From AP-15 sp963814805 (GTDB lineage Bacteria; Pseudomonadota; Alphaproteobacteria; ATCC43930; CGMCC-115725): a stretch of 64,000 nucleotides of DNA. Location of the stretch: assembly GCA_963814805.1 (NCBI GenBank), contig CAWFER010000015.1:186001-250000 (forward strand), written 5' to 3'. Below, piece after piece: positions 1 to 7,642 of this stretch (position 1 is the stretch's first letter; the number at the start of each line of letters is the position of its first letter). Under the pieces are notes generated by a model. That model was not told the origin of the DNA and did no database searches. It saw only the letters and a program-made list of their open reading frames with translations. Position numbers and translations under genes: made by a program.

Positions 1-483
1 GACCCCCTTGATCTGGGCGATCGCAAAATCGGCATTGCCGGCGATCGTCTTGCCCGCATAGTCCTGCCACAAAGTCTGGCACTGTGCGTAATAGGGCGCG
101 GTCGCCATGCTCGCGGTGCCATTTTTTAGAATATTGAAGTAGTATTCAAATTTGGATCCGGTACAGCTATTCGACAAATCATCCATCTCCTGAAGGACCT
201 GAATATAAATGTACGCGGGGCTTGCCTGTCCGGACGAAGATGCAGGGCTTATGCGTCCCGCTCGCGCACCGGTAAAGGTCGCCAATCCGTAGGTCGACGC
301 CCAAGCGCAACAGCTGCCGGGATAACCGGGGCTGGCGGCAGTTCCCTGCTGTCCGACCGGCGGCAGGAAAGCAGGATCGACCGCCGCCGAAGGCAGAAGC
401 TGGTCAACAAAGCGGGGCCGGGTTATGTCAAACGGTTCCGGCAGAGTGGGATCGTAGCCAAAGCCGGCTTCGTCTAGGATCAT
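1..483 (-). CDS. papain-like (C1 family) cysteine peptidase, N-terminal part, cut by window edge
   Basis: The minus-strand frame is open from an ATG at 481-483 to the window edge, giving the first 161 residues of a longer protein. Residues 45-62 carry the papain active-site signature: a Gln-Gln-Gly that would supply the oxyanion-hole Gln, then Gly-Ser-Cys-Cys-Ala-Trp-Ala at 56-62, with Cys58 (or Cys59) as the likely nucleophile. Bacterial C1 peptidases have the same Gly-Ser-Cys-x-x-Trp-Ala pattern. The His and Asn of the triad would lie beyond the edge. There is no signal peptide; the N-terminus is acidic, so the protein looks cytoplasmic or exported by a non-Sec route. The start is supported by a GGAGG six bases upstream and a good promoter. 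The region is less GC-rich than its neighbours. The active-site motif is seen directly; substrate and role are unknown. Confidence 0.75.
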   Translation of the reverse strand, partial: MILDEAGFGYDPTLPEPFDITRPRFVDQLLPSAAVDPAFLPPVGQQGTAASPGYPGSCCAWASTYGLATFTGARAGRISPASSSGQASPAYIYIQVLQEMDDLSNSCTGSKFEYYFNILKNGTASMATAPYYAQCQTLWQDYAGKTIAGNADFAIAQIKGV

Positions 484-512
484 AATCCGCCTCCGCACCT
501 GTTCAGCCGGTC

Positions 513-541
513 ATCACATCGCCGGTATGGGTCGCTGTCAA
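513..541 (-). promoter_or_regulatory. candidate sigma-70 promoter for the cysteine peptidase
   Basis: On the minus strand a perfect TTGACA (536-541) is followed after 17 bases by TGTGAT (513-518), four of six matches to the -10 consensus. It lies about 30 bases upstream of the peptidase ATG and its GGAGG ribosome-binding site, so the peptidase probably has its own promoter rather than reading through from the ATP12 gene. Confidence 0.5.
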
Positions 542-605
542 CCGGGTCTTAACCTCTTATCCATAGCGGTCAGCAGCCAGATTTGCCGCGGGGAACGTCG
601 CCGGC

Positions 606-1301
606 TCAGACCCGCAACAGCGACAGGAACCGCGCCGCCGCTGCAATGTCGCCAGCAAGCGCAGTCTGCCGCCGCGCCTGCTCCTCGTCCTCGCCCCAGG
701 CGTCGATCTGAAAGCTCTCGTCGAGTTGCGAGGCGGCGAAGGCCTCGGCCGCATCGATGCGATCCTCGCTCAGCGCCAAGGCGATGACCAAGGAGCCGCA
801 AGCGCCGGTCGCCAGGTGCAGCGCCGCCAGCGCGCAATCGTCGTGCTCGGCGACCGCGGCGGCAAAGGCGCGCAGGCTCGCGGCTGGCTGGCCGACCGGG
901 ATCACCCCGGCGGCGATTTCGAGCGGCGCGGCGTAGCGCTGCACCGCCCAATCGATGAGCGGCCGCCATACCGCCTCTTGGCGCGCGGCCAGCTCCGGCG
1001 GATGCGCCGCCCGATAGCACACCAGATCGGTCGCGGCGTAGTCGGCGATCTGCCGCACGATCTGCGCACGCTGCGGCGCCACCCGGTCGATCGCAGTGCT
1101 GGCGAGGCGGGTCAGCGGCATTTCCGCCGAATGGATCTCGGTCTCTTGAGCCTCCCACTCCGCGGCGATTGCCGCCGCCAGTGCTGCGTTCGGCATCACC
1201 AGGGGCAGCTTTGCCGGCGTCTTGATCGGTTTGCCGTCGAGGGCGACCGCGTGACCGGCCACGGCCGGAACAACCTCGACCTTGCGATAGAAGCGCTTCA
1301 T
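606..1301 (-). CDS. ATP12 family F1-ATPase assembly chaperone
   Basis: The 231-residue protein is intact and matches the alphaproteobacterial/mitochondrial ATP12 family, which helps the F1 alpha subunit assemble. The N-terminus has the typical start (Met-Lys-Arg-Phe-Tyr) and a Val-x-Leu-Asp-Gly-Lys-Pro-Ile-Lys-Thr-Pro motif near residues 20-30, followed by Glu-Trp-x-Ala-Gln and a Met-Pro-Leu-Thr-Arg-Leu segment. The longer open frame upstream is an overlap with rluC, so the ATG at 1301 was chosen; it overlaps the rluC stop by four bases (ATGA), showing translational coupling. It is the last gene of rarA-rluC-ATP12, a common alphaproteobacterial neighbourhood. It acts in the cytoplasm on newly made F1 subunits. 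Confidence 0.85.
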   Translation of the reverse strand: MKRFYRKVEVVPAVAGHAVALDGKPIKTPAKLPLVMPNAALAAAIAAEWEAQETEIHSAEMPLTRLASTAIDRVAPQRAQIVRQIADYAATDLVCYRAAHPPELAARQEAVWRPLIDWAVQRYAAPLEIAAGVIPVGQPAASLRAFAAAVAEHDDCALAALHLATGACGSLVIALALSEDRIDAAEAFAASQLDESFQIDAWGEDEEQARRQTALAGDIAAAARFLSLLRV

Positions 1302-2304
1302 TCCGGCAAATCCAGCCCGGCAAACGCGTCTTCGACGTCGTCGGGAAAACCGAAGAACTCCCAGCTTTGCCGCATATGCGGCGGCAGCGGCGCAGTCACC
1401 CGCAAGATTCCGCCCTGCGGATGCGGGATCGCCAGCGCGCGCGCGTGCAGATGCAGCCGCCGCGAGCCGGGCGGCCCGTCGAGATGCGCGGCGGCGCCGC
1501 CATATTTGCCGTCGCCGAGGATCGGCGTGCCGATCGCGGCGCAATGCGCGCGCAGCTGGTGGGTGCGCCCGGTCACCGGCAGCAAAGCGAGCCAGCTCGC
1601 CCGCTCGCCGACATTGTCGATGACGCGGTAATAGGTGATTGCGGGCTTGCCCTCGTCGGGGTCGGCGCGCACCCGCTCCCTACCCATCTTCGCCCCGATG
1701 AGGCCCGGCCCTTTGGCGAGCGCCAGGCTGATCCGCCCTTGCGGCGGCTTGGGCAGGCCGACAGCCAGCGCCCAATAGATCTTTCGCGTCGGTCTTCTCG
1801 CGGAAAGCGCGGGTCAGAAACGCCGCCGCGGCGGCGCTGCGGGCGATGACCAGCACCCCGCTGGTATCCTTGTCGAGACGATGGACGAGCTTCGGCCGCT
1901 CGGCATGGCCAAAGCGCAAGCCATCGAGGAGCCCGTCGAGATGCCGCTCGGACTTGGTGCCGCCCTGGACCGCGAGGCCGGGCGGCTTGTTGAGGACGAT
2001 GACCGTGTCGTCGCGGTGCAGCACCGCCCCTTGCAGCATCGCCTCGTCGGCCGGCAGCAGCCGGCGCGGCGTCATGGCGGGCGGCGGGCGGCGCCGCATC
2101 GAGCGGCGGGATGCGGATCGCCTGACCCGAGGCCAGCCGGTCGCCCGCCTTGGCGCGCTTGCCGTCGACCCGGATCTGCCCGGTGCGCAGCAGCTTTTCG
2201 AGCCGGCCGTGGGCCAGCGCCGGATAATGCCGCCTGAACCAGCGATCGAGGCGGACCGGCCCGTCCTCGCCGTCGACGGTCACGGTTTCGACGGCGTCGG
2301 TCAT
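1298..2304 (-). CDS. rluC: RluA/RluC-family 23S rRNA pseudouridine synthase (two frameshifts)
   Basis: The enzyme isomerises uridines in 23S rRNA. The product is spread over three frames: an N-terminal S4 RNA-binding domain (about residues 10-70), a middle part with the catalytic His-Arg-Leu-Asp-Lys-Asp-Thr-Ser-Gly motif, and a C-terminal part with Gly-Arg-Thr-His-Gln-Leu-Arg. Dropping one C near 2086 and one A of an AAA run near 1783 restores one continuous protein of about 330 residues, the usual family length. The start at 2304 overlaps the rarA stop by four bases (ATGA), and the end overlaps the ATP12 start in the same way. Single-base sequence errors are the likeliest cause of the breaks. 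RluC is preferred to RluD because of the alphaproteobacterial context, but this is not proven. Confidence 0.8.
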
Positions 2305-3601
2305 GGCGCTGTTTCCCCGGCGCGCTCGCGCAGCTTTTCCCAGTAATCGAGCCGCTTTTTGACCTCGCGCTCGAAACCGCGCTCGCTCGGCCGGTAGAAG
2401 CTGCGGCGCGGGGTTTCGTCCGGGAAATAGTTCTGCCCGGAAAACGCGTCCTCGGTCGCGTGGTCGTAGACGTAGCCCCGGCCGTAGCCCAGGTCGCGCA
2501 TCAGCCGCGTCGGCGCGTTCAGGATGTGCAGCGGCGGCGTCAACGAGCCGGTGTCGCGCGCCATCTGCCGGGCTTCGCCAAAGGCGGTGTAGGCCGCATT
2601 CGATTTGGGCGCCGTTGCCAGATAGATCACGCATTGGGCGATCGCCAGCTCGCCCTCGGGCGAGCCCAGCCGGTCATAGGCGTCCCAGGCGGCAAGCGCC
2701 TGGCACCACCGCCTGCGGATCGGCGAGCCCGACATCCTCGACCGCGGCGCGGGCCAGCCGGCGCAGGATGTAGATCGGGTCTTCGCCGCCGGCCAGCATG
2801 CGCGCCAGCCAATAGAGCGCGGCGTCGGTATCCGAGCCGCGCAGGGATTTGTGCAACGCGCTGATCAGGTTGTAATGGCCTTCCTGCGCCTTGTCGTAGA
2901 GCGGGGCGCGCTGCTGCACGAGGCGCGCGAGCTCGGCCGGCCCGAGCGCCGCGCCGGCGGGAAGCCGCGCGATCTCCTCGACGAGATTGAGCAGAAAGCG
3001 GCCGTCGCCATCGGCCATCGCGCGCAACGCGGCGCGGGCGTCCTCGGTCGAGCGGCAGCTTGCGGCCGAGCGCATCCTCGGCGCGCCGAGCAGGGTTTCG
3101 AGGTCGTCGTCGTCGAGCCGGCGCAGCACGAAGCACCTGGGCGCGCGACAACAGCGCCCCGATCAGCTCGAAGGACGGGTTCTCGGTGGTGGCGCCGACC
3201 AGGATCACGGTGCCGTCTTCGACAACCGGCAGAAAGGCATCCTGCTGGGCGCGGTTGAAGCGGTGGATCTCGTCGACGAACAGCAGGGTGCCATGGCCCA
3301 TCTCGCGCCGCTTCCTGGCCGCGTCGAACACCCGGCGCAGATCGGCGACCCCGGAAAACACCGCCGACAATGGCTCGAAATGAAGCTCGGTGCCGGTCGC
3401 CAACAGCCGCGCGATCGTGGTCTTGCCGCAGCCGGGCGGTCCCCACAGGATCATCGAGGACAGCTGCCGGCTGGCCACCATGCGCCCGATCGGCGCTTCG
3501 GGTCCGAGCAGATGATCCTGCCCGACCACTTCGGCGAGGCTCTTCGGCCGCAGCCGGTCGGCCAGCGGCCGCGGCGCCTGGTTCTCGAAGAGCGTGCTCA
3601 T
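2301..3601 (-). CDS. rarA: RarA/MgsA AAA+ ATPase, replication-associated recombination protein (frameshifts)
   Basis: RarA is a clamp-loader-like AAA+ ATPase that acts at stalled replication forks. The N-terminal 160 residues are intact: a Walker A (Gly-Pro-Pro-Gly-Cys-Gly-Lys-Thr-Thr, about residues 54-62), a Walker B ending Asp-Glu-Ile-His, and the sensor segment Gly-Ala-Thr-Thr-Glu-Asn-Pro-Ser-Phe. The C-terminal helical and tetramerisation domains follow in other frames, including Tyr-Leu-Ala-Thr-Ala-Pro-Lys-Ser-Asn and a Tyr-Phe-Pro-Asp segment near the end. Shifts are needed near 3137 and 2707, plus a compensating pair around 3060-3095; the first two are one-base insertions. The full length of about 432 residues fits the family. 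It is first in the coupled operon with rluC and the ATP12 gene. Confidence 0.85.
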
Positions 3602-3875
3602 CGCCCAAGCAGCCCGACTGACAACAACAGGATCGGCAATAAGACAATGTCAAAACCTGTTGCTCGGGGCGGGCAGAGCGAAAGCGAGCTGTGCGAAATC
3701 GCGTTGAACAGGGCTACCCAAACCTCGTCGCGCAGGGCAGTGCCTGCAAGCAGGAACGCCAGCGAAGCCTCGCCAACTTCCAAGCTCGATTCCACCGGGA
3801 GTACGAGTTTATGGGAGGGCCCCGAGGCCCCGGCCCCGAGGCCGTGCCGCGGATTTGGCTCCGTCCCCAGGAGAT

Positions 3876-4304
3876 TCAAGGTGCAGCCTCGATGACGATG
3901 CTCATGCGTTTGCCGAGCATCCGAAGCGCCGCATCGACCTGATTGATCCGACTTTGGTGCAGCGGGTCGCGAAGGCGCCGCACCGTCTTTTCATCCGTGC
4001 CGCGCTGCCGCGCCAAGGCGACGTTCGAGACCCCGGCGGCGAGCATGGCGTCATGCAATGCGAGCTTCGCCGCGACGAGAGGCGGCACATAGGCGAGAGG
4101 GCGGTCATGCGCCGGCGAGGGGCGCGGCAGCGGTTCGGCGCGGTCGGTGTAGAAGGAAAGAGCGGTCACCAACGCATCCTCCGCCATCGTCGTGGCTTCT
4201 TTCTTGGTGTCGCCTTGCGTGATCGCCTCGGGCACATCCGGAAAGGTGACGGTGAAGCCGCCCTCGGGCTGCGGCAGCAATTCATACGGGTAGGCGTAGC
4301 GCAT
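3876..4304 (-). CDS. hicB: HicB family antitoxin
   Basis: The 142-residue protein has the HicB two-domain layout. Residues 1-60 form the partially degraded RNase H-like fold, with Gly-Gly-Phe-Thr-Val-Thr-Phe-Pro-Asp-Val-Pro-Glu followed by the Thr-x-Gly-Asp-Thr segment. Residues 80-140 form a helix-turn-helix with Ala-Leu-Ala-Arg-Gln-x-Gly-Thr-Asp-Glu-Lys-Thr-Val-Arg-Arg-Leu. In the family the N-domain neutralises HicA and the C-domain binds the operon promoter. It starts five bases after the hicA-like stop, so the order is lipB-hicA-hicB on one strand. The antitoxin frame is intact while the toxin frame appears shifted. Confidence 0.85.
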   Translation of the reverse strand: MRYAYPYELLPQPEGGFTVTFPDVPEAITQGDTKKEATTMAEDALVTALSFYTDRAEPLPRPSPAHDRPLAYVPPLVAAKLALHDAMLAAGVSNVALARQRGTDEKTVRRLRDPLHQSRINQVDAALRMLGKRMSIVIEAAP

Positions 4305-4309
4305 TCCAA

Positions 4310-4509
4310 TTATTTCTCGATCGCCTCCGGCTTCAACCCGAGTTGTTTCAAAATCGCGCGCAAGGTCCCGGTTTTGAGGTCCACCGAATGCCGTCCTACA
4401 ACTGAGCGCCGGCCGGCGAGCGCGACCTTCGTATGGTTCTTGCCCTCCAACGTCTCGAAATCCAAGCGCGCCTCGCGGCGAGCCGACGCAAGATTTGCCC
4501 GATTATCAA
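4310..4509 (-). CDS. hicA: HicA-like mRNA interferase toxin (probable one-base frameshift)
   Basis: HicA toxins are small double-stranded-RNA-binding-fold RNases that cut mRNA. The C-terminal 50 residues match: Gly-Lys-Asn-His-Thr-Lys-Val holds the expected catalytic His, then a basic strand and Lys-Thr-Gly-Thr-Leu-Arg-Ala-Ile-Leu-Lys-Gln-Leu-Gly-Leu. The N-terminal helix expected of HicA (Ile-Leu-Arg-Arg-Leu-Ala-Ala-Arg) is in another frame just upstream. Adding one T to the TT near 4455 joins them into a protein of about 66 residues, starting at a TTG (4507-4509) that overlaps the lipB stop. An in-frame ATG at 4603 also exists but would overlap lipB by almost 100 bases. The toxin may be inactive if the shift is real. 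Confidence 0.65.
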
Positions 4510-5228
4510 GAGCCAGCCAGCCGGGCAGGAATGCGAGTGAGAGTTTCGGACGCGCATGCCGGCGGCTTACCGAACGCCTGATCGAAACTGGCGCGCAGCG
4601 CACCGTCGATTTCGGCCATCGTCGCCGGAATGCCGAGAGCGGCGAGCGAGGTCACCCCGTACCCGGAAATCATCGGGTCGATGCCGCACGGGATGATCCC
4701 GCGGTAATGGTCGAGGTCCGGATTGATGTTGATCGCCATGCCGTGATAGCTCACCCAGCGCCGCACCCGCACCCCGATCGCGGCGATCTTGGCCTCTCTC
4801 TCGCCGTCCGCGACCCAAATTCCGACCCGGCCGGCGCGCCGCTCGCCCTTCACGCCAAAGCCGGCGAGCGTGCGGATCGCCCATTCTTCGAGATGATGGA
4901 CAAAGCAATGCACATCCTCACTGCGCCGGGCAAGATCGCGCAGGACATAGGCGATACGCTGCCCAGGTCCGTGATAGGTGTAGCGCCCGCCGCGGCCGGT
5001 GCGATGGACCGGCAGACGCGCCGGTTCGAGCAGTTCCTCGTCGCGGGCGCTGGTGCCGGCGGTGTAGAGCGGCGGGTGCTCGAGCAGCCAGACGAGCTCG
5101 GGCGCCGCACCGGCGCGGATCGCCGCGACCCGGCTCTCCATCTCGGCGACGGCGGTCGCGTAGGGCACGGGTTCGGCGCTCGCCCGCCACTCGACCGCCT
5201 CGCCCCCGGTTGCGTGCTCAAAGCCCAT
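4506..5228 (-). CDS. lipB: octanoyl-[ACP]:protein N-octanoyltransferase
   Basis: LipB moves the octanoyl group from acyl carrier protein to lipoyl domains, the first step of lipoate synthesis. The 240-residue frame is intact. Visible signatures are Arg-Gly-Gly-x-x-Thr-Tyr-His-Gly-Pro-Gly-Gln (residues 79-90), the catalytic Lys147 (Ala-Lys-Ile-Ala-Ala-Ile-Gly) and the catalytic Cys181 in Ile-Pro-Cys-Gly-Ile. The Gly-Met-Ala-Ile-Asn-Ile-Asn strand is also present. The stop overlaps the TTG proposed for the HicA-like gene, so the toxin-antitoxin pair may be transcribed from lipB. The gene is divergent from tRNA-Leu. Confidence 0.95.
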   Translation of the reverse strand: MGFEHATGGEAVEWRASAEPVPYATAVAEMESRVAAIRAGAAPELVWLLEHPPLYTAGTSARDEELLEPARLPVHRTGRGGRYTYHGPGQRIAYVLRDLARRSEDVHCFVHHLEEWAIRTLAGFGVKGERRAGRVGIWVADGEREAKIAAIGVRVRRWVSYHGMAININPDLDHYRGIIPCGIDPMISGYGVTSLAALGIPATMAEIDGALRASFDQAFGKPPACASETLTRIPARLAGS

Positions 5229-5302
5229 GCTGCTTGATATGGGTGCGCGGATTTGCTAATCAGCCCGCCTCGCGGCGAGATGCGAGGCTCCTCCCCTGCC
5301 GT

Positions 5303-5389
5303 GCGGTCGTGGCGGAATTGGTAGACGCGCAGCGTTGAGGTCGCTGTGGGGGAAACTCCGTGGAAGTTCGAGTCTTCTCGACCGCACCA
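5303..5389 (+). tRNA. tRNA-Leu (anticodon GAG)
   Basis: An 87-base cloverleaf with an encoded CCA end. The acceptor stem pairs GCGGTCG (5303-5309) with CGACCGC (5379-5385). The anticodon stem CAGCG/CGCTG encloses the loop TTGAGGT, placing GAG at 5337-5339. A long variable arm is present as expected for leucine tRNA, and the T arm reads GTTCGAGTC. It reads CUC and CUU codons. Confidence 0.95.
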
Positions 5390-5494
5390 AGCCGCGCAGG
5401 TAATCCTTTGAGAAGAGGACCGTCGCGGGCGCGAACGCCGGTTTGATTTTGTGCCCCCGGCGCACATTTACCGGGTTCGTTTAGGACAAAAAAG

Positions 5495-5620
5495 ATGAAG
5501 ATCGTCAACTCGCTTAAATCGCTGAAAAAGCGCGACAAGAACTGCCGCATCGTGCGGCGCAAGGGTCGGGTCTACGTGATCAACAAGACCAACCCGCGCT
5601 TCAAGGCGCGCCAGGGCTGA
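5495..5620 (+). CDS. rpmJ: 50S ribosomal protein L36 (41-residue form)
   Basis: A 41-residue, strongly basic protein starting Met-Lys-Ile-Val-Asn-Ser-Leu-Lys and ending in the Val-Tyr-Val-Ile-Asn-Lys-Thr-Asn-Pro-Arg-Phe-Lys-Ala-Arg-Gln-Gly motif of alphaproteobacterial L36. Only one cysteine is present, so this is the zinc-independent form rather than the four-ligand zinc-ribbon form. It binds 23S rRNA in the large subunit. It lies alone between tRNA-Leu and glcD. A short purine tract (AGGACAAAAAAG) precedes the ATG. Confidence 0.95.
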   Translation: MKIVNSLKSLKKRDKNCRIVRRKGRVYVINKTNPRFKARQG

Positions 5621-5671
5621 GATAACGCCAGAGCTGAGCGCGGCCCCGCCGCTCCGCCGCGGACACACCCG

Positions 5672-7159
5672 ATGAAGATGCCGAGGCCCGATGCCGCGGT
5701 CCTGCAGCGCCGGGCCGAGATTGTCAAAGCGCTGCGCCAGATCGTGCCTGGCGAGGGGGTCATCGTTTCCGAGCCCGAGCGGCGCGCCTATGAGAGCGAC
5801 GGGCTGACCGCCTACCGCCAATTGCCTTTAGCCGTCGTGCTGCCGTCGCGGGTCGAAGAGGTCGCGGCGGTCTTGCGCTATTGCCGGGAAATGGGCGTCA
5901 AGATAGTGCCGCGCGGCGCCGGCACCTCGCTGTCGGGCGGGGCCTTGCCGTTGGCCGATGGCGTCTTGCTCGGCATGGCCAAGTTCAACCGCATCCTCGA
6001 CATCGATTACGACAACCGCTGCGTGGTGGCTCAGCCCGGCGTCACCAACCTGGCGCTGACCCAGGCGGTCGAGCACGCCGGCTTCTATTACGCGCCCGAC
6101 CCGTCGAGCCAAATCGCCTGCACCATCGGCGGCAATGTCGCCGAGAATTCGGGCGGGGTGCATTGCCTCAAATACGGGCTCACCACCAACAACATCCTCG
6201 GCGTCGAGCTGGTGCTGATGGATGGCGAGATCATCCGCCTCGGTGGCAAGCATTTCGATGCCGAAGGCTATGATCTCCTGGGCGTGGCGACCGGGTCCGA
6301 GGGGCTCTTGGGCGTCGTCACCGAAGTGACCGTACGCATCCTGCCGAGGCCCCTGGCGGCGCGGGCGCTGCTGATCGGGTTCGCCAATATCGAGGATGCC
6401 GGCAATTGCGTCGCCGCGGTGATCGCCGACGGCATCATTCCGGGCGGGATGGAGATGATGGACCGGCCGGCGATCCACGCCGCCGAGGCCTTTGTCAAGG
6501 CCGGCTACCCGCTCGATGCCGAGGCCCTGCTGATCGTCGAGCTTGACGGCGCGCCGGCCGAAATCGAGCACCTGATCGCCCGGGTTGAAGCCATCGCCGG
6601 CGATCACCATGCCGCCTCGATCCGGTCGAGCGGCAGCGACGCCGAGCGGCTTGCCTTCTGGTCGGGGCGCAAGGCCGCCTTTCCTGCGGTCGGGCGGATC
6701 GCGCCCGATTATTTCTGCATGGACGGCACCATCCCGCGCGGCCGGCTGGCCCAGGTGCTGAGCGGCATCGGCGCGCTGTCGAAGCAGCATGGCCTCGGCG
6801 TCGCCAATGTGTTTCACGCTGGCGACGGCAATTTGCACCCGCTGGTGCTTTACGACGCCAACAAACCCGGCGAGACCGAGCGCGCCGAGGAATTCGGCGC
6901 AGATATCCTGCGGCTGTGCGTCGAGGTCGGCGGCGTCCTGACCGGCGAGCACGGGGTCGGTGTCGAGAAACGCGACCTGATGGGCACGATGTTCAACGAA
7001 AGCGATCTGGCCCACCAGCAGCGCGTCAAATGCGCGTTCGATCCCGACGGATTGCTGAACCCCGGCAAGGTGTTTCCGCAATTGCACCGCTGCGCCGAGC
7101 TCGGCCGGCTGCACATCCACAGGGGCCGCCTGCCCTTCCCCGACCTGCCGCGATTCTAG
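5672..7159 (+). CDS. glcD: glycolate oxidase subunit GlcD (FAD-linked)
   Basis: GlcD is the FAD-binding catalytic subunit of the glycolate oxidase complex, which oxidises glycolate to glyoxylate. The 495-residue frame is intact. The PCMH-type FAD domain has Arg-Gly-Ala-Gly-Thr-Ser-Leu-Ser-Gly-Gly at 81-90 and Gly-Gly-Asn-Val-Ala-Glu-Asn-Ser-Gly-Gly further on. The C-terminal FAD-oxidase domain has His-Ala-Gly-Asp-Gly-Asn-Leu-His-Pro and Gly-Glu-His-Gly-Val-Gly, ending with Leu-Leu-Asn-Pro-Gly-Lys. The next plus-strand genes are glcE and glcF, but an antisense GFA-family gene sits between glcD and glcE. The stop codon overlaps the end of that gene by two bases. Confidence 0.92.
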   Translation: MKMPRPDAAVLQRRAEIVKALRQIVPGEGVIVSEPERRAYESDGLTAYRQLPLAVVLPSRVEEVAAVLRYCREMGVKIVPRGAGTSLSGGALPLADGVLLGMAKFNRILDIDYDNRCVVAQPGVTNLALTQAVEHAGFYYAPDPSSQIACTIGGNVAENSGGVHCLKYGLTTNNILGVELVLMDGEIIRLGGKHFDAEGYDLLGVATGSEGLLGVVTEVTVRILPRPLAARALLIGFANIEDAGNCVAAVIADGIIPGGMEMMDRPAIHAAEAFVKAGYPLDAEALLIVELDGAPAEIEHLIARVEAIAGDHHAASIRSSGSDAERLAFWSGRKAAFPAVGRIAPDYFCMDGTIPRGRLAQVLSGIGALSKQHGLGVANVFHAGDGNLHPLVLYDANKPGETERAEEFGADILRLCVEVGGVLTGEHGVGVEKRDLMGTMFNESDLAHQQRVKCAFDPDGLLNPGKVFPQLHRCAELGRLHIHRGRLPFPDLPRF

Positions 7160-7597
7160 CCGGCTGGAGGATAACCCGGATATTGCGGCAGGTCGTCGGT
7201 GATTTCGAACCAGGGGGCCTTGCTGGCAACAAAGACATGGCACTCAGGGCGGACGCGCGGATCATCATCCAAAATGCCCAGCGGGATGCCCAGCTCCGAG
7301 GCGATCGCCGGATTTTTCAAAGCGGGTCCGTAGGTCGGCGCCCGGCCGGTTGACCACCGGCGAGCCGCAAACGCGACAGAAACCGCGGCGAAAACCAGGA
7401 GAGGATTGATAGTAGCTCACCAAATCCTCACCCTGGATCCATTTGAAATCCGCGACACGGACACGGACCCGGCTGCGAAAGGCGGCGCCGTGCTGCTTGC
7501 GGCAGCGCGAGCAATGGCAATTCAGCGGCCGCTGCAGGGCGCCGTCGATCTCGAACTTCACGCCCCCGCATAGGCAGCTTCCGCGGACTGTCGGCAT
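7156..7597 (-). CDS. GFA/CENP-V domain protein (one frameshift)
   Basis: The protein belongs to the GFA (glutathione-dependent formaldehyde-activating-like) family of small zinc proteins; most members have no proven activity. The N-terminal part shows all expected cysteine motifs: Cys-Leu-Cys-Gly, Cys-His-Cys-x-x-Cys-Arg, and Cys-x-x-Cys-Gly-Ser-Pro. The C-terminal 60 residues, with a Gly-Ile-Leu-Asp-Asp-Asp-Pro segment, a Val-Phe-Val-Ala-Ser-Lys-Ala-Pro-Trp motif and a Pro-Gly-Tyr-Pro end, lie in another frame. Removing one T of a TTT near 7322 rejoins them to about 146 residues. The gene lies antisense between glcD and glcE and ends two bases inside the glcD stop. Confidence 0.8.
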
Positions 7598-7642
7598 ACA
7601 CGCCTCCCTTTGCACGCCCGGCTTTAAGGCGTTAAGTCCATT

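Noticed and set aside
3598..3879. A 93-codon minus-strand frame between rarA and hicB
   Set aside because: Composition is odd and there is no motif or ribosome-binding site; treated as intergenic.
3855..5237. A 460-codon plus-strand open frame opposite hicB, hicA and lipB
   Set aside because: It is the antisense shadow of genes with clear families on the minus strand; its product is Arg/His-rich and matches no motif.
5828..7243. A 471-codon minus-strand open frame opposite glcD
   Set aside because: High-GC antisense shadow; glcD is strongly supported.
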